Below, in pieces: positions 30,475 through 37,766 of a stretch of DNA of 46,344 nt. The number at the start of each line of letters is the position of its first letter. Position 1 is the stretch's first letter. The notes below the pieces were generated by a model. The model saw nothing but the letters and a program-made list of their open reading frames with translations, ran no database searches and was not told where the DNA came from. A program made the translations under genes and the position numbers. Source of the stretch: a virus. Where the stretch lies: positions 1 to 46,344 of the IMG/VR virus record IMGVR_UViG_3300044940_000032; one strand, written 5' to 3'.

Positions 30475-32033
30475 GTGAACGATACCTCCTTCAACATGTC
30501 GAGCAGCACGCCCTGCACGGCCGTGCGTTTCTCGAGGCGATCGTAGACCACGCGCTCGACAGGCGTGGACTCGATGCGAACGATCAGTGTGTTGCGGGTC
30601 TGGCCGGGGCGCACGATGCGCGCGTTGGCCTGGTTCCATGTCTCGTTGGACGTGGTGGGGCCGTACCAGACGATAGTGTTGCTGGCCGTCAAGGTCAACC
30701 CGTGGCTCATGGTGCGCGCGTCCGCCACGAGCACACGGGGGTCGGCACGCTTCTGGAAGTCGCTGAAGATGCGGTCGCGCTCGTTCTTGCTGACCTCGCC
30801 GTAGACGCACTCCACGCTGAAGGTCTTGCGCAGTTCCTGCGCCAGGTGCAGCAGCGCCTTGGTGAACGGCACGAAGACGATGACCTTGGCCTCGGCCTCC
30901 TCGATGATCTCGCGCACGACCTCGACGCGCGGGCCGCTGGGCAACACCACTTCGCCGCCGTCGATACCGTATGCAACGCCGGTAACAATCTGCAACAATT
31001 TACTCAACTTCACCGCCTCATTGACGGCCATGATCTGCCCGCCCTCGTACTCGGCCTTGAGCTGGCGCAGCATGTCGTTGTACGCCTTCTTCTGCTCGCG
31101 CGTGAGCTCGACTTCGCGGGTCTGGTAGGTGGTGGGCGGCAGGTCGATGCACTCCTCGCGGCTGAACCGGATGGCCGGCTGCATGGCCGCGCGCACCTTG
31201 TCCAGCGCATCGGGGCGCGGCACCCACTTGTAGGGGCTGATCTGCTTCATCACGCTGTCGCGGAAGGTGCCGAAGAACCGGGGCACTGTATGCGGCGTGA
31301 TGAGCCTGCACTGCGCCCACGCATCCGTCGGGGCGTTCGGGGTGGGAGTGCCGGTCATGCCCCACACGTAGGTGCGTTTCTCGGCCAGCTTGAGCACGGC
31401 CTTGTAGCGCAGCGTGCCCTGCGTGCGGCACACGGCCACCTCGTCGATCAGCAGCGCGTCGATGTCGCGACGCCTGACCAGCGCGTCGAGCAGCTCGGCG
31501 CTCTTGACGCCGTCGTGATTGACGATGTAGACGTCGTGCTCGACGGCCAGCAGCTTGGTCCTGCGCTCCATCGTGCCGTGGAGCACGGCCGCGCTCAGGT
31601 GCGGGAAGTGCGTGAAGATCTCGTCGCCCCACGTGCGCTCCAGCGTGGACAGCGGCGCCAGCACGAGCATGCGCTTGGCCAGGCCGCGACTGCGCAGGTA
31701 GTCGAAGGCCCACAGCGCGGCGAGAGTCTTGCCGCTGCCCATCCCGTTGAGGATGTAGCCCTTCGGGTTGATCGTCATGAACGCGGCCGTCAGGCGCTGG
31801 TGGATGAACGGGCCGCTGGGGTAGGCGCAGGGCCAGTCGTAGTAGTGCTCGATGGGAGCCGGAGCGTCGAAGCCCAGGTTGCGCAGCACGCGCACCTCGT
31901 CCTCGCGGTGCGGCACGACCACCAGCGTCGTGCCGCCGTGTGCCACGACCTTGGCCGTGGGGATCACGCCCGTGACCCGCGCCGGTTCTCGCAGGTTCAG
32001 GATGAGCTTCCTGGATGGTTTGTGGACAAGCAT
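30471..32033 (-). CDS. SNF2-type DNA helicase/translocase
   Basis: This 520-residue superfamily 2 ATPase has Walker A GMGSGKT (97-103) and motif II DEVA (197-200). The SNF2-like motif III region TGTPTPNAP follows. The second RecA domain has a final arginine motif in QANARIVRPGQTRN. It is expected to move on or remodel double-stranded DNA during phage replication, recombination or packaging of early functions. Motif II reads DEVA rather than DEAH, within the range for the family. The ATG at 32033 is the first possible start after the upstream terminator. Confidence 0.88.
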   Translation of the reverse strand: MLVHKPSRKLILNLREPARVTGVIPTAKVVAHGGTTLVVVPHREDEVRVLRNLGFDAPAPIEHYYDWPCAYPSGPFIHQRLTAAFMTINPKGYILNGMGSGKTLAALWAFDYLRSRGLAKRMLVLAPLSTLERTWGDEIFTHFPHLSAAVLHGTMERRTKLLAVEHDVYIVNHDGVKSAELLDALVRRRDIDALLIDEVAVCRTQGTLRYKAVLKLAEKRTYVWGMTGTPTPNAPTDAWAQCRLITPHTVPRFFGTFRDSVMKQISPYKWVPRPDALDKVRAAMQPAIRFSREECIDLPPTTYQTREVELTREQKKAYNDMLRQLKAEYEGGQIMAVNEAVKLSKLLQIVTGVAYGIDGGEVVLPSGPRVEVVREIIEEAEAKVIVFVPFTKALLHLAQELRKTFSVECVYGEVSKNERDRIFSDFQKRADPRVLVADARTMSHGLTLTASNTIVWYGPTTSNETWNQANARIVRPGQTRNTLIVRIESTPVERVVYDRLEKRTAVQGVLLDMLKEVSFT

Positions 32034-32049
32034 GGGGTCTTTCTGGGGG

Positions 32050-32076
32050 TAAAAAAGCGGCGGTGTGTCCGCCGCT
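32050..32076 (-). terminator. Rho-independent terminator after the anti-defence cluster
   Basis: Leftward strand: AGCGGCGG and CCGCCGCT form a perfect 8-bp stem with a 5-base loop (32056-32076), then TTTTTT (32051-32056). It lies between the Tad2-like gene and the helicase, so the three-gene cluster ends its own transcript here. Confidence 0.85.
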
Positions 32077-32103
32077 GTGGTTTGTTTGCTTGTCGACGAG
32101 AAT

Positions 32104-32337
32104 CTAAATTAAATCCTTCCAGTCAAAAGCCAACAAATCCTCGCTCCACGGTTGCCAATCCTCGTCGACTGTTTTGCCGGATGGCATGTTTCCGCGCATG
32201 CGGATAACGCCGCCGTCGAGTTCCAAATACAAGCCGCCGCGCCACTGCGCACGGGTAATGCGGTTATGCTGGCGCAGCGAGCGAAGCGCAAGCGAGAAAT
32301 CCATCTCGCCAGTTACGGGGTCGTAGTAGTCGGTCAT
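32104..32337 (-). CDS. tad2: Tad2-like (DUF2829) putative anti-Thoeris protein
   Basis: This 77-residue protein matches the DUF2829 pattern. After a short leader, MDFSLALRSLRQHNRITRAQW (about 13-33, conserved F-x-x-AL-x-x-L and R-x-x-W) is followed by short strands (GLYLELDGG), and the end is marked by EDLLAFDWKDL. Some members (Tad2) bind signalling nucleotides made by the Thoeris defence TIR protein and block NADase activation. Here that activity is inferred. The N-terminus is divergent in the middle part. Its ATG overlaps the zinc-ribbon stop. Confidence 0.68.
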   Translation of the reverse strand: MTDYYDPVTGEMDFSLALRSLRQHNRITRAQWRGGLYLELDGGVIRMRGNMPSGKTVDEDWQPWSEDLLAFDWKDLI

Positions 32338-32612
32338 CAGAACACCTGTAACGTGCCGCAGTGCAGGCACAGGGCATGCGTTTTCGTGATGGCGAAGTGG
32401 TAGCTCCCGCAGTTGCACATCCACACCAGGTCATCGCCGACCGGGCGATTCCAAACGCCTTTCTCGGTGTGACAGCTGGGGCACTCCATCTGAAACACGC
32501 CAACCGGGGCTACGGCGATCCACTGGTGGCGGCAGTTCAAACAAACAGCGGCACCAGACAGGTGTGGTGTGCGTTCCTCGCGTGCAGCGGCAAGATCGAT
32601 GACTTGGCTCAT
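32337..32612 (-). CDS. Small zinc-ribbon protein
   Basis: This 91-residue protein has four Cys groups: CLNC (24-27), CPSC (44-47), CNC near 66-68 and CLHC (82-85), enough for two zinc ribbons. Similar Cys-rich proteins of this size (with AVAPVG and WMCNCG) occur in many phages with no known function. It is coupled to the Tad2-like gene (ATGA) and lies 1 base after the Acb2-like stop, so it is a member of the putative anti-defence operon. Confidence 0.75.
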   Translation of the reverse strand: MSQVIDLAAAREERTPHLSGAAVCLNCRHQWIAVAPVGVFQMECPSCHTEKGVWNRPVGDDLVWMCNCGSYHFAITKTHALCLHCGTLQVF

Positions 32613-32613
32613 G

Positions 32614-32841
32614 TCAAAACGTGGTGGGTTGCGCCACGCTGCGCGTCAGAGCCATAAGCCCGGTCTGCAAGTCAGTCGCGTCGATGCTCACCCACCGCTG
32701 GTCCAGACCTGCGGTCGCGCGCAGTTTCTCCACCAGTTCGCCAAGCCCGACGCCTTCGGCTTTGATCTCGTTCATCAGCGCCGCTTCTGCTTCGCGGAGT
32801 TGACGGTAGCCGGTAATCTTTGGTTGAGTAAAGGTGTCCAT
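32614..32841 (-). CDS. acb2: Acb2/Tad1-family cyclic-nucleotide sponge (anti-CBASS/anti-Thoeris)
   Basis: This 75-residue protein matches the Acb2/Tad1 hairpin family (DUF7681). After ITGYRQL it has EAALMNEIKAEG, a helix, then DQRWVSIDATDLQTGLMALTR and a terminal VAQPTTF; the conserved features are LMN-x-IK, D-x-RW-x-x-I-x-x-T-x-LQ-x-G-x-M and the final Pro-x-x-Phe. Family members assemble into hexamers that bind cyclic di- and trinucleotides (CBASS) and, in some, gcADPR (Thoeris), so the host alarm signal is mopped up. It starts a three-gene set with a zinc ribbon and a Tad2-like gene. Confidence 0.85.
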   Translation of the reverse strand: MDTFTQPKITGYRQLREAEAALMNEIKAEGVGLGELVEKLRATAGLDQRWVSIDATDLQTGLMALTRSVAQPTTF

Positions 32842-32917
32842 GAATGCCCTTTAGGTTGAGTAGTGGCGGCCTGCTTTCGTTACCCTCTCGAAGTTTCCCC
32901 GACGCCGGGTTTACCCA

Positions 32918-32950
32918 TACCACCACGCTGAAGCCGGGGGACGTGGTAGT
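32918..32950 (-). other. Hairpin in the leader of the anti-defence cluster
   Basis: ACCACCACG (32919-32927) can pair with CGTGGTAGT (32942-32950), 8 of 9 positions. It lies in the 184-base gap between the HNH gene and the Acb2-like gene. No U-run follows on either strand, so it could be a partial terminator, a processing site or a regulatory leader. The rest of the gap shows nothing recognisable beyond the ribosome site AAAGGG before 32841. Confidence 0.3.
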
Positions 32951-33025
32951 TAGAGACGAAAGCTTTCCACGATGTGGCCGCCGAGACATCGCGCGGATGC
33001 GTCGGCCCCCATGGATTGCAGGCAA

Positions 33026-33286
33026 TCAATCGTACATATCGCCGTGCTTCTTGCGCCAGCCACGGTTGACGCTGCGGCTGACCACGCGCAGGTTGTCCCT
33101 GGCGTTGGTGCCGCCCTTGTCGAGGGGGCGCTTGTGGTCCACGTCCTTGCCGTCGCCCACGCGGACCCGGCCCTCGCGGATTGCCTCACGGCGCGCGGCG
33201 TTGTTCAGCACGCGCTTGGCCACGTTCTCGGGCCGCGCGTTGTAGGCCGCCTGGTACTCAAGCTTGGCCTTGGTCGACTTGGGCAT
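33026..33286 (-). CDS. Small HNH endonuclease-like protein
   Basis: This 86-residue protein has a basic helical front and an HNH-type core: VDHKRPLDKGG followed by N-x-x-x-NLRVVSRSVN and basic residues to the end (DH...N...N/H order at about 48-75). It should be a metal-dependent nicking or cutting enzyme, either a free-standing homing type or a packaging/recombination helper. The ATG at 33286 overlaps the VRR-NUC gene by 29 bp and follows GGAG. Such small HNH genes also occur as free mobile genes in phages. Confidence 0.75.
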   Translation of the reverse strand: MPKSTKAKLEYQAAYNARPENVAKRVLNNAARREAIREGRVRVGDGKDVDHKRPLDKGGTNARDNLRVVSRSVNRGWRKKHGDMYD

Positions 33287-33572
33287 GTTTTTTCTCCCAT
33301 TGATCGAGTTGGCTGACGTCATCCACGACAAGCGCGGCACCGCCCGCCTGGTGGATCTCCATGATGGTGCGCTCCTGCAGTGGCGTGGTACGCCTGCGCT
33401 GGCCGGGGGCCTTGCACTCGATGGCAAGGAACCGCCCACCCCAGCAGCAGATGAAGTCCGGGATCCCCATGCGCCCCAGGCCGTTGGACACCGGCATGAA
33501 GTACCAGATGCCGCGCGCCGCGAGCCACCGCTTGACGGCGGCCTTGACGCGCCCTTCAGGTGTCATTGCCAT
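33258..33572 (-). CDS. VRR-NUC domain nuclease
   Basis: This 104-residue protein is a stand-alone VRR-NUC (PD-(D/E)xK) nuclease. Sequence GRMGIPDFICCWGGRFLAIECK (about 31-52) supplies the Asp and the E-x-K of the active site, with the usual GxPD start. Phage relatives are Holliday-junction or flap nucleases of recombination. It overlaps the HNH gene and follows the Cas4/RecB-like nuclease, making three nuclease genes in a row. ATG 33572 is used; ATG 33566 is also possible. Confidence 0.88.
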   Translation of the reverse strand: MAMTPEGRVKAAVKRWLAARGIWYFMPVSNGLGRMGIPDFICCWGGRFLAIECKAPGQRRRTTPLQERTIMEIHQAGGAALVVDDVSQLDQWEKKHAQVDQGQA

Positions 33573-33586
33573 GGGTAGCCTCCAGA

Positions 33587-34249
33587 TCAGTCACGGCCGG
33601 AAAACTCGCACTGGTTCTTCTTGACGGGGCAATGTGCCCGGCAAAGTCCCGACGGCTTCGGGGGGAACTTCTCGTCGGCGATGGCGTTTTCGAGGCGATC
33701 GACGCGCGAGCGGAACCCTGCCCACAACCTGTCGTAGTCGTCGCGGGTGAACTCCTGCGGGTCGAGCTTGTCGTAGGCCAGCCACGCATACGCCGTGCGC
33801 ACCTTGTCCACGCGAGGGTACATCGCCATCGCTGCGGCGGCAAACAGCTGCAGCTGGTCGGGGTCCGACTTGGGCTTGCCGGTCTTCCAGTCGCACACCG
33901 TCACCGACTTGGGCTTGACCACCAGCAGGTCGAAGACGCCACGCACCCATACGTCCTTGGCGAAGAAGGTCGTCGGGGTGAGCTGTTTCGTCAGGCCGAA
34001 CTTCAACTCGGCGTGCTTGACGCCGGGAGCCTGCAGCACCGCCTGCACGATGGGCACGTAGCGCGAGTACTTCTCGGGCAGGTGCTGCTCGCCCTTGATG
34101 TGCAGTTCGATGGCCTTGTGAATCTGGTTGCCGCTGGTCGTCGCCTCGTTCTGGGGCTCGGTCACGGTCTTGTAGATGCGCGTGAGCGCGAAGCGCCGTG
34201 GGCACGTCTCGAACGCGGTGAGGTAGCTGTAGGACCAGGCGATGCTCAC
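33587..34249 (-). CDS. Cas4/RecB-like PD-(D/E)xK exonuclease with probable Fe-S cluster
   Basis: This 220-residue nuclease has TSGNQIHKAIELH (motif with His) near 40, GVFDLLVV and DWKTGK near 112-125 as the Asp and D-x-K core. Four Cys are placed as in Cas4/AddB (C16 in ETCPRRFA; C203, C207 and C214 in CRAHCPVKKNQC), suggesting a 4Fe-4S cluster tying the two ends together. Family members are 5' single-strand exonucleases used in phage recombination. GTG 34249 overlaps the DUF3310 stop (GTGA); longer readings of this frame are shadows of the polymerase region. Confidence 0.85.
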   Translation of the reverse strand: MSIAWSYSYLTAFETCPRRFALTRIYKTVTEPQNEATTSGNQIHKAIELHIKGEQHLPEKYSRYVPIVQAVLQAPGVKHAELKFGLTKQLTPTTFFAKDVWVRGVFDLLVVKPKSVTVCDWKTGKPKSDPDQLQLFAAAAMAMYPRVDKVRTAYAWLAYDKLDPQEFTRDDYDRLWAGFRSRVDRLENAIADEKFPPKPSGLCRAHCPVKKNQCEFSGRD

Positions 34250-34479
34250 AGCGGCTTCTCCAGCTCGATGAGCAGGTCGACGAAGTGCTTGATCTTCTCG
34301 AGGTCCTTGCGCCCGCCCTTGTCGCGCCAGCGCGTGGCGTACTTGATGATGCACCCCTCGATGAAGGGGATGCCGTTGGCGTGGATGTACTCCACCGGCT
34401 GGATCTTCAGCTTGCGGTAGTGGTCGCCAGCGACCTGCGTGTCCAGTGCCGAGGGCGTGTCGTTCGATGTGCTTGGCAT
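34246..34479 (-). CDS. DUF3310 family protein (SaV-like)
   Basis: This 77-residue protein is a clear DUF3310 member: DHYRKLKIQPVEYIHANGI (residues 19-37), then EGCIIKYATRWRDKGGRKDL and a final helix ELEKPL. Phage copies are often called SaV-like or nucleotide-kinase-related, yet enzymatic activity is not established for the short forms. It is coupled to the Cas4-like gene and sits between it and DNA polymerase, fitting a replication role. GTG/ATG choice is clear: ATG 34479. Confidence 0.88.
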   Translation of the reverse strand: MPSTSNDTPSALDTQVAGDHYRKLKIQPVEYIHANGIPFIEGCIIKYATRWRDKGGRKDLEKIKHFVDLLIELEKPL

Positions 34480-34500
34480 GTGCGTCCTTTGTGGTACAGT
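34473..34500 (+). promoter_or_regulatory. Candidate rightward promoter in the DUF3310-polymerase gap
   Basis: On the forward strand TTGGCA (34473-34478), 16 bases and TACAGT (34495-34500) form a fair sigma70-type promoter. It points away from the leftward genes and toward the terminator at 34533, giving a predicted transcript of about 50 bases. Confidence 0.4.
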
Positions 34501-34532
34501 TGGCGTCGGTCTTCTGGTGGTCTACAGTCTTC

Positions 34533-34558
34533 GCCCTGGCTTCGCGCCGGGGCTTTTT
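34533..34558 (+). terminator. Rightward rho-independent terminator next to the polymerase stop
   Basis: GCCCTGGC (34533-34540), loop TTCGC, GCCGGGGC (34546-34553; one T:G pair), then TTTTT (34554-34558). The stem is strong and the T-run is on the forward strand, while all neighbouring genes run leftward. Confidence 0.75.
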
Positions 34559-36530
34559 ACTTCTTGGCATCGCCGTAAGTCTCGGCGATACCGCCTTCGC
34601 TCCACACGACCAGCTCGGGCCACCACGACGGCGGCGTGCGCATGATGCGCTGCAGTTCGGCAAGCAGGTCCTGGGCTTCGGACTGCGGGAAGACGTAGAC
34701 CAGCTCGTCGTGCACCCGCAGCACCGGGCGCAGCCCGGACGACTTGTAGAACCGCAGTGCCGCCTCGAACACGCTGTCTCTGGCGAGCGCCTGCACGCAA
34801 TTTTCATCGGTTTTTGTCGGACCAAGGTACGTTTTATTGCGCCCGTCGGCGTACACCCAGGACTTCTTGGGTTTGCCATCGGGCCAGGTCTGGCCTTCGT
34901 CGACGTAGCGCAGCTGCGGGTAGCGGATGAGCCTGCCGCTGGGCAGGCGCAGCCCTTCGGCATGGGTGGTGACGAGGCCCCACGGATCGACAGCCACGCC
35001 GTGCAGTCCCTGCACGATGTAGTTCAGCGCCTCGCCACAGGCTGCCCAGCCCTGCACGATCTCGGGGTAGGCCGCGCGCCACGTCTGAACGATGGACTCG
35101 CACGTCAGGCCCTCGCCGGACTCGGGCAGGTCGATGCCGCCCATCATCTTGGCGATGCGGCGGAACGTCCTGTACCCCGCACCGTACCCGAGCCCGAGTT
35201 GCGCAACCTTGGCAACCTGACGCTGCTGCATGTCGATCTGGTCGGGTGGCACGTGGAACAGGTGCTCCGACGCGAATGCGCGATACAGGTCCGCCGTCGG
35301 GCTTTCGTTGAACAGCGCCATCGACGACGGCACCTTCCACAGGAAGTGGTTGATCCGCAGCTCGATGCCCGACTGGTCGGCCACGCCGATGACGTACCCC
35401 TTGGGCGCTCGCATGCTCCTGCGCAGCGCGTCGCTGGGCTTGGGCGTGCGGCCGATACGAGGGAGGTTCTGGCAATTCATGATGAACCCCGAGTCCCTCC
35501 CCGTCGTGTCGGCACCGCAGTACTGCAGCGGCACGGGCAGGCGCCCGTTCATGACGCCCGCCACGTCGAGGAACTTCTGGATGCGGGTCTCCGTCAGCGT
35601 GGACTTGACTTCGAGGCGGGCACGCGCGGCTGCGGCCACGACGGGGTCCGGGTGGTCCTGCAGCGCGACGAACGCCTCGTCGGTCCTGGCCAGCGCCGGC
35701 ACCTGCTTGTCGGGACTGGTGGGCGAGGGCTTCATGGGCACCTCGACCCCACGTGACTCCAGCAGGGCGCTGAACTTAGGCGCGCTGGCGAGCTGCTCGC
35801 GCACGAATCCGACCACGTCGGCCTCGCTGTCGCCACCCGAGTCCCGGTCCTCGATCCACGAGTACCCCAACAGCTGGGCCAGGTCGAGCAGCGACTTGTG
35901 CCTGTTCGCCCGCTCCACCGACAGCGCCGTGTGCAGCAGCCCGGTGTCCAGTTCGAACTGCGGCTCGACCAGCATGCGGATGTTGCAGTCCAGGTGCCAC
36001 AGCTCCTTGGGCGTGAAGTGGGCGGCAAGCTTGCCAAACAGCGCCGCGCATTGCTCGGTGTCCGCGCGGTTGTACTCCTGCATGGCCGCGCGCTCGTCGT
36101 CGGTGAAGTCCTCCAGCCGCTTGCCCTTGGTATTGACGAGGGCGGTGTTGTCCTTGCGCCCGAGCCCGTAGTGCTCGACAAGCTTGCCAAGCGACAGCCC
36201 GACGGTCTTGGCGTGGATGGGCCTGGCCATCGCCAGCGTGCAGCCCCACATGCGTGGGCGCACGCCGAAACGCCACGCGAGGATCATGGCGTCGAAGGCC
36301 GACATGTTGTGTCCGATGACGTACTTGTCCGACCAGTCCATCTGGTCGAACACCTGCCGGATGCTGTCCTCGCCGAAGTACACGTCGGTGGGAGCCTTGC
36401 CCACCTTGACCGCCGCGCAGATGATCTGCGTGTCGGGGTGCATCACGTAGTCGATGGGGTTGAGCTTCGTCAGACTGTGGCCCTGCGACCAGAAGGTCTC
36501 GAAGTCGATGAATGTCGGGATGAGTTTCAC
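34557..36530 (-). CDS. Family A DNA polymerase with 3'-5' exonuclease
   Basis: This 657-residue replicative polymerase has DFET (D9, E11) opening the DnaQ-like proofreading domain, with further exonuclease motifs in the next 200 residues. Pol motif A is DQSGIELR (D385; the usual YSQ is replaced by QSG). Motif B has the exact spacing R437-x3-K441-x7-Y449-G450. Motif C is HDE (607-609) in VHDELVY. All catalytic residues are present, so it should be active. It resembles short phage family A enzymes with no 5' nuclease domain. The start overlaps the upstream GNAT-like gene. A rightward terminator abuts its stop. Confidence 0.95.
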   Translation of the reverse strand: MKLIPTFIDFETFWSQGHSLTKLNPIDYVMHPDTQIICAAVKVGKAPTDVYFGEDSIRQVFDQMDWSDKYVIGHNMSAFDAMILAWRFGVRPRMWGCTLAMARPIHAKTVGLSLGKLVEHYGLGRKDNTALVNTKGKRLEDFTDDERAAMQEYNRADTEQCAALFGKLAAHFTPKELWHLDCNIRMLVEPQFELDTGLLHTALSVERANRHKSLLDLAQLLGYSWIEDRDSGGDSEADVVGFVREQLASAPKFSALLESRGVEVPMKPSPTSPDKQVPALARTDEAFVALQDHPDPVVAAAARARLEVKSTLTETRIQKFLDVAGVMNGRLPVPLQYCGADTTGRDSGFIMNCQNLPRIGRTPKPSDALRRSMRAPKGYVIGVADQSGIELRINHFLWKVPSSMALFNESPTADLYRAFASEHLFHVPPDQIDMQQRQVAKVAQLGLGYGAGYRTFRRIAKMMGGIDLPESGEGLTCESIVQTWRAAYPEIVQGWAACGEALNYIVQGLHGVAVDPWGLVTTHAEGLRLPSGRLIRYPQLRYVDEGQTWPDGKPKKSWVYADGRNKTYLGPTKTDENCVQALARDSVFEAALRFYKSSGLRPVLRVHDELVYVFPQSEAQDLLAELQRIMRTPPSWWPELVVWSEGGIAETYGDAKK

Positions 36531-37057
36531 TGGTGGGACTCGTTTGGGGGTTGTGGCGTCGTCGGTCCGCGCGGTATCTGCCTACGTTCGTCGTCCAGTG
36601 GTCGCGCCGGCTCCGGCATGTCTTCGGGCAGCAGTTGCAGCGCAATCAGTCCGCCCTTTGTCATGCCGCAGTACTTGAATCCTGCCCGCAGGTAGCAGCG
36701 TCCTGGATCGCGCTTCTTGCGTGTCTTCTTCGTGTCCACGAAGGTAACCATTCCCAGCGCGGGCGCTGGCCCGTACTCGTAAACCGTCGCGGCCACCGCC
36801 TCGCGGATGAGATCGCTGCTCAGGTGCTTGCTTTCGTTTCTGAAGGCGCTGCAAACCCATGCGCCAGCCCATGCGTGTCGCACGTACTCGGCAAACGGCC
36901 AACTAGTAATCCAGAACGCATCGAGTTCTGCCGTCTTCAACACCAGACACCGGCCGGGCGGCGCAAACTGTGGCGACCCGATTTTCTGCCTGTTGTAATG
37001 ACGATCAGCCAGCGGCACGACTTCAGGGTCAGCGCGGTGGCTCCGAATCCATCTCAT
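36527..37057 (-). CDS. Phage GNAT-like protein
   Basis: This 176-residue protein begins MRWIRSHRADPEVVPLADRHYNR and contains CSAFRNESKHLSSDLIREAV and GMVTFVDTKK followed by GRCYLRAGFKY. These segments recur in phage proteins thought to have the acetyltransferase (GNAT) fold, the last being the cofactor-side helix and strand. Substrate unknown. It is coupled to polymerase (4-base overlap) and overlaps the previous gene by 29 bases. The last 30 residues (Pro/Arg-rich) look disordered. Confidence 0.6.
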   Translation of the reverse strand: MRWIRSHRADPEVVPLADRHYNRQKIGSPQFAPPGRCLVLKTAELDAFWITSWPFAEYVRHAWAGAWVCSAFRNESKHLSSDLIREAVAATVYEYGPAPALGMVTFVDTKKTRKKRDPGRCYLRAGFKYCGMTKGGLIALQLLPEDMPEPARPLDDERRQIPRGPTTPQPPNESHQ

Positions 37058-37238
37058 GCTTGTATTCCTCTTTCATCGTTCTGCTCATGTGCTGGCTGTT
37101 GCGGCCAGGTTGACCTGTCGTTATGTGTCCTGCAACGCCCGCAGCGTCTTCCCATGCGGGCTGGCTTTGGTCACCCAGCGCCTGGCAGTAGGCGCGATTC
37201 ACTTCGTGTGCCACGCGGGCAATCTGTTCAAGTGTCAT
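37029..37238 (-). CDS. Short RyR-domain-like protein, probably truncated
   Basis: This 69-residue protein starts MTLEQIARVAHEVNRAYCQALGD, then QSQPAWEDA, matching the first helices of the phage RyR domain (a fold known from ryanodine receptor repeats, of unknown function in phages). After the Trp-Glu-Asp-Ala the rest of the usual ~90-residue domain is missing; the reading ends in an unrelated hydrophilic tail (SRTMKEEYKHEMDSEPPR). It may be a decayed or minimal form. It overlaps the GNAT-like gene and is coupled to the gene before it. Confidence 0.55.
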   Translation of the reverse strand: MTLEQIARVAHEVNRAYCQALGDQSQPAWEDAAGVAGHITTGQPGRNSQHMSRTMKEEYKHEMDSEPPR

Positions 37239-37546
37239 CCTTCGGCCTCTCTAATCTGGTCACGAATCTCGCGCAGGGCATCCATCGTCCACTGCGCAGC
37301 CAGCTCGCCAGCCGGGCTGTTGCCAACGGGCACCGGGTACGACTCCACGATGCGCGCGCACCGCTCGCGCTCTGCGGCCACCTGCTGGGCGGCGAAAGCC
37401 CTCACCTTGCTGGCGGTCCAGCCTTCGACAAATCCCTGTGCGCAGTCGGCGAGAAGGTCAGGCTTGGGCAGTGGCGCGATCCCATCAGCGCGATCGTCGT
37501 CGATCGGGTCGCCGCCACACCCGTAGACGGCACGTTCTTCGGTCAT
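37235..37546 (-). CDS. Small phage protein of unknown function
   Basis: This 103-residue protein starts at ATG 37546 behind GGAG. It has an acidic front (GGDPIDDDRADGI) and a helical back (AAQQVAAERERCARIVESY, then WTMDALREIRDQIREAEG). A final helix with ERERCA is common in small phage early proteins, with no known role. It is coupled to the RyR-like gene (ATGA). Confidence 0.6.
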   Translation of the reverse strand: MTEERAVYGCGGDPIDDDRADGIAPLPKPDLLADCAQGFVEGWTASKVRAFAAQQVAAERERCARIVESYPVPVGNSPAGELAAQWTMDALREIRDQIREAEG

Positions 37547-37571
37547 GGTGGGTTCTCCTATTCCATCTACG

Positions 37572-37763
37572 TTATGTGTCCAGATCGGTGTCGAACACAG
37601 AACCGCCCTTCCGCTTGCGGATAGGTCGCTTCTTGGCGGCTTCGCGTTCCTTGGCGACCTTCTTCGGCAGCCACTCTGCAACTTTGAACCGCACCAGCCT
37701 GGCCAGCGTCGAGGCATTGGCGTTCATGAGTCGCTTCTTGAGGGGCGCGTTGTTGCTCGGCAC
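37572..37763 (-). CDS. Small strongly basic protein
   Basis: This 63-residue, Lys/Arg-rich protein is read from GTG 37763, three bases after the preceding stop (ATG 37727 is an alternative start). It has a helical centre (LARLVRFKVAEWLP) and a basic tail (KKRPIRKRKGG). It may bind nucleic acid. No family is recognised. Confidence 0.5.
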   Translation of the reverse strand: MPSNNAPLKKRLMNANASTLARLVRFKVAEWLPKKVAKEREAAKKRPIRKRKGGSVFDTDLDT

Positions 37764-37766
37764 GTA

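Noticed and set aside
30465-32207. Rightward 580-codon frame over the SNF2-type helicase gene
   Set aside because: It is antisense to a helicase with clear motifs and shows only shadow composition.
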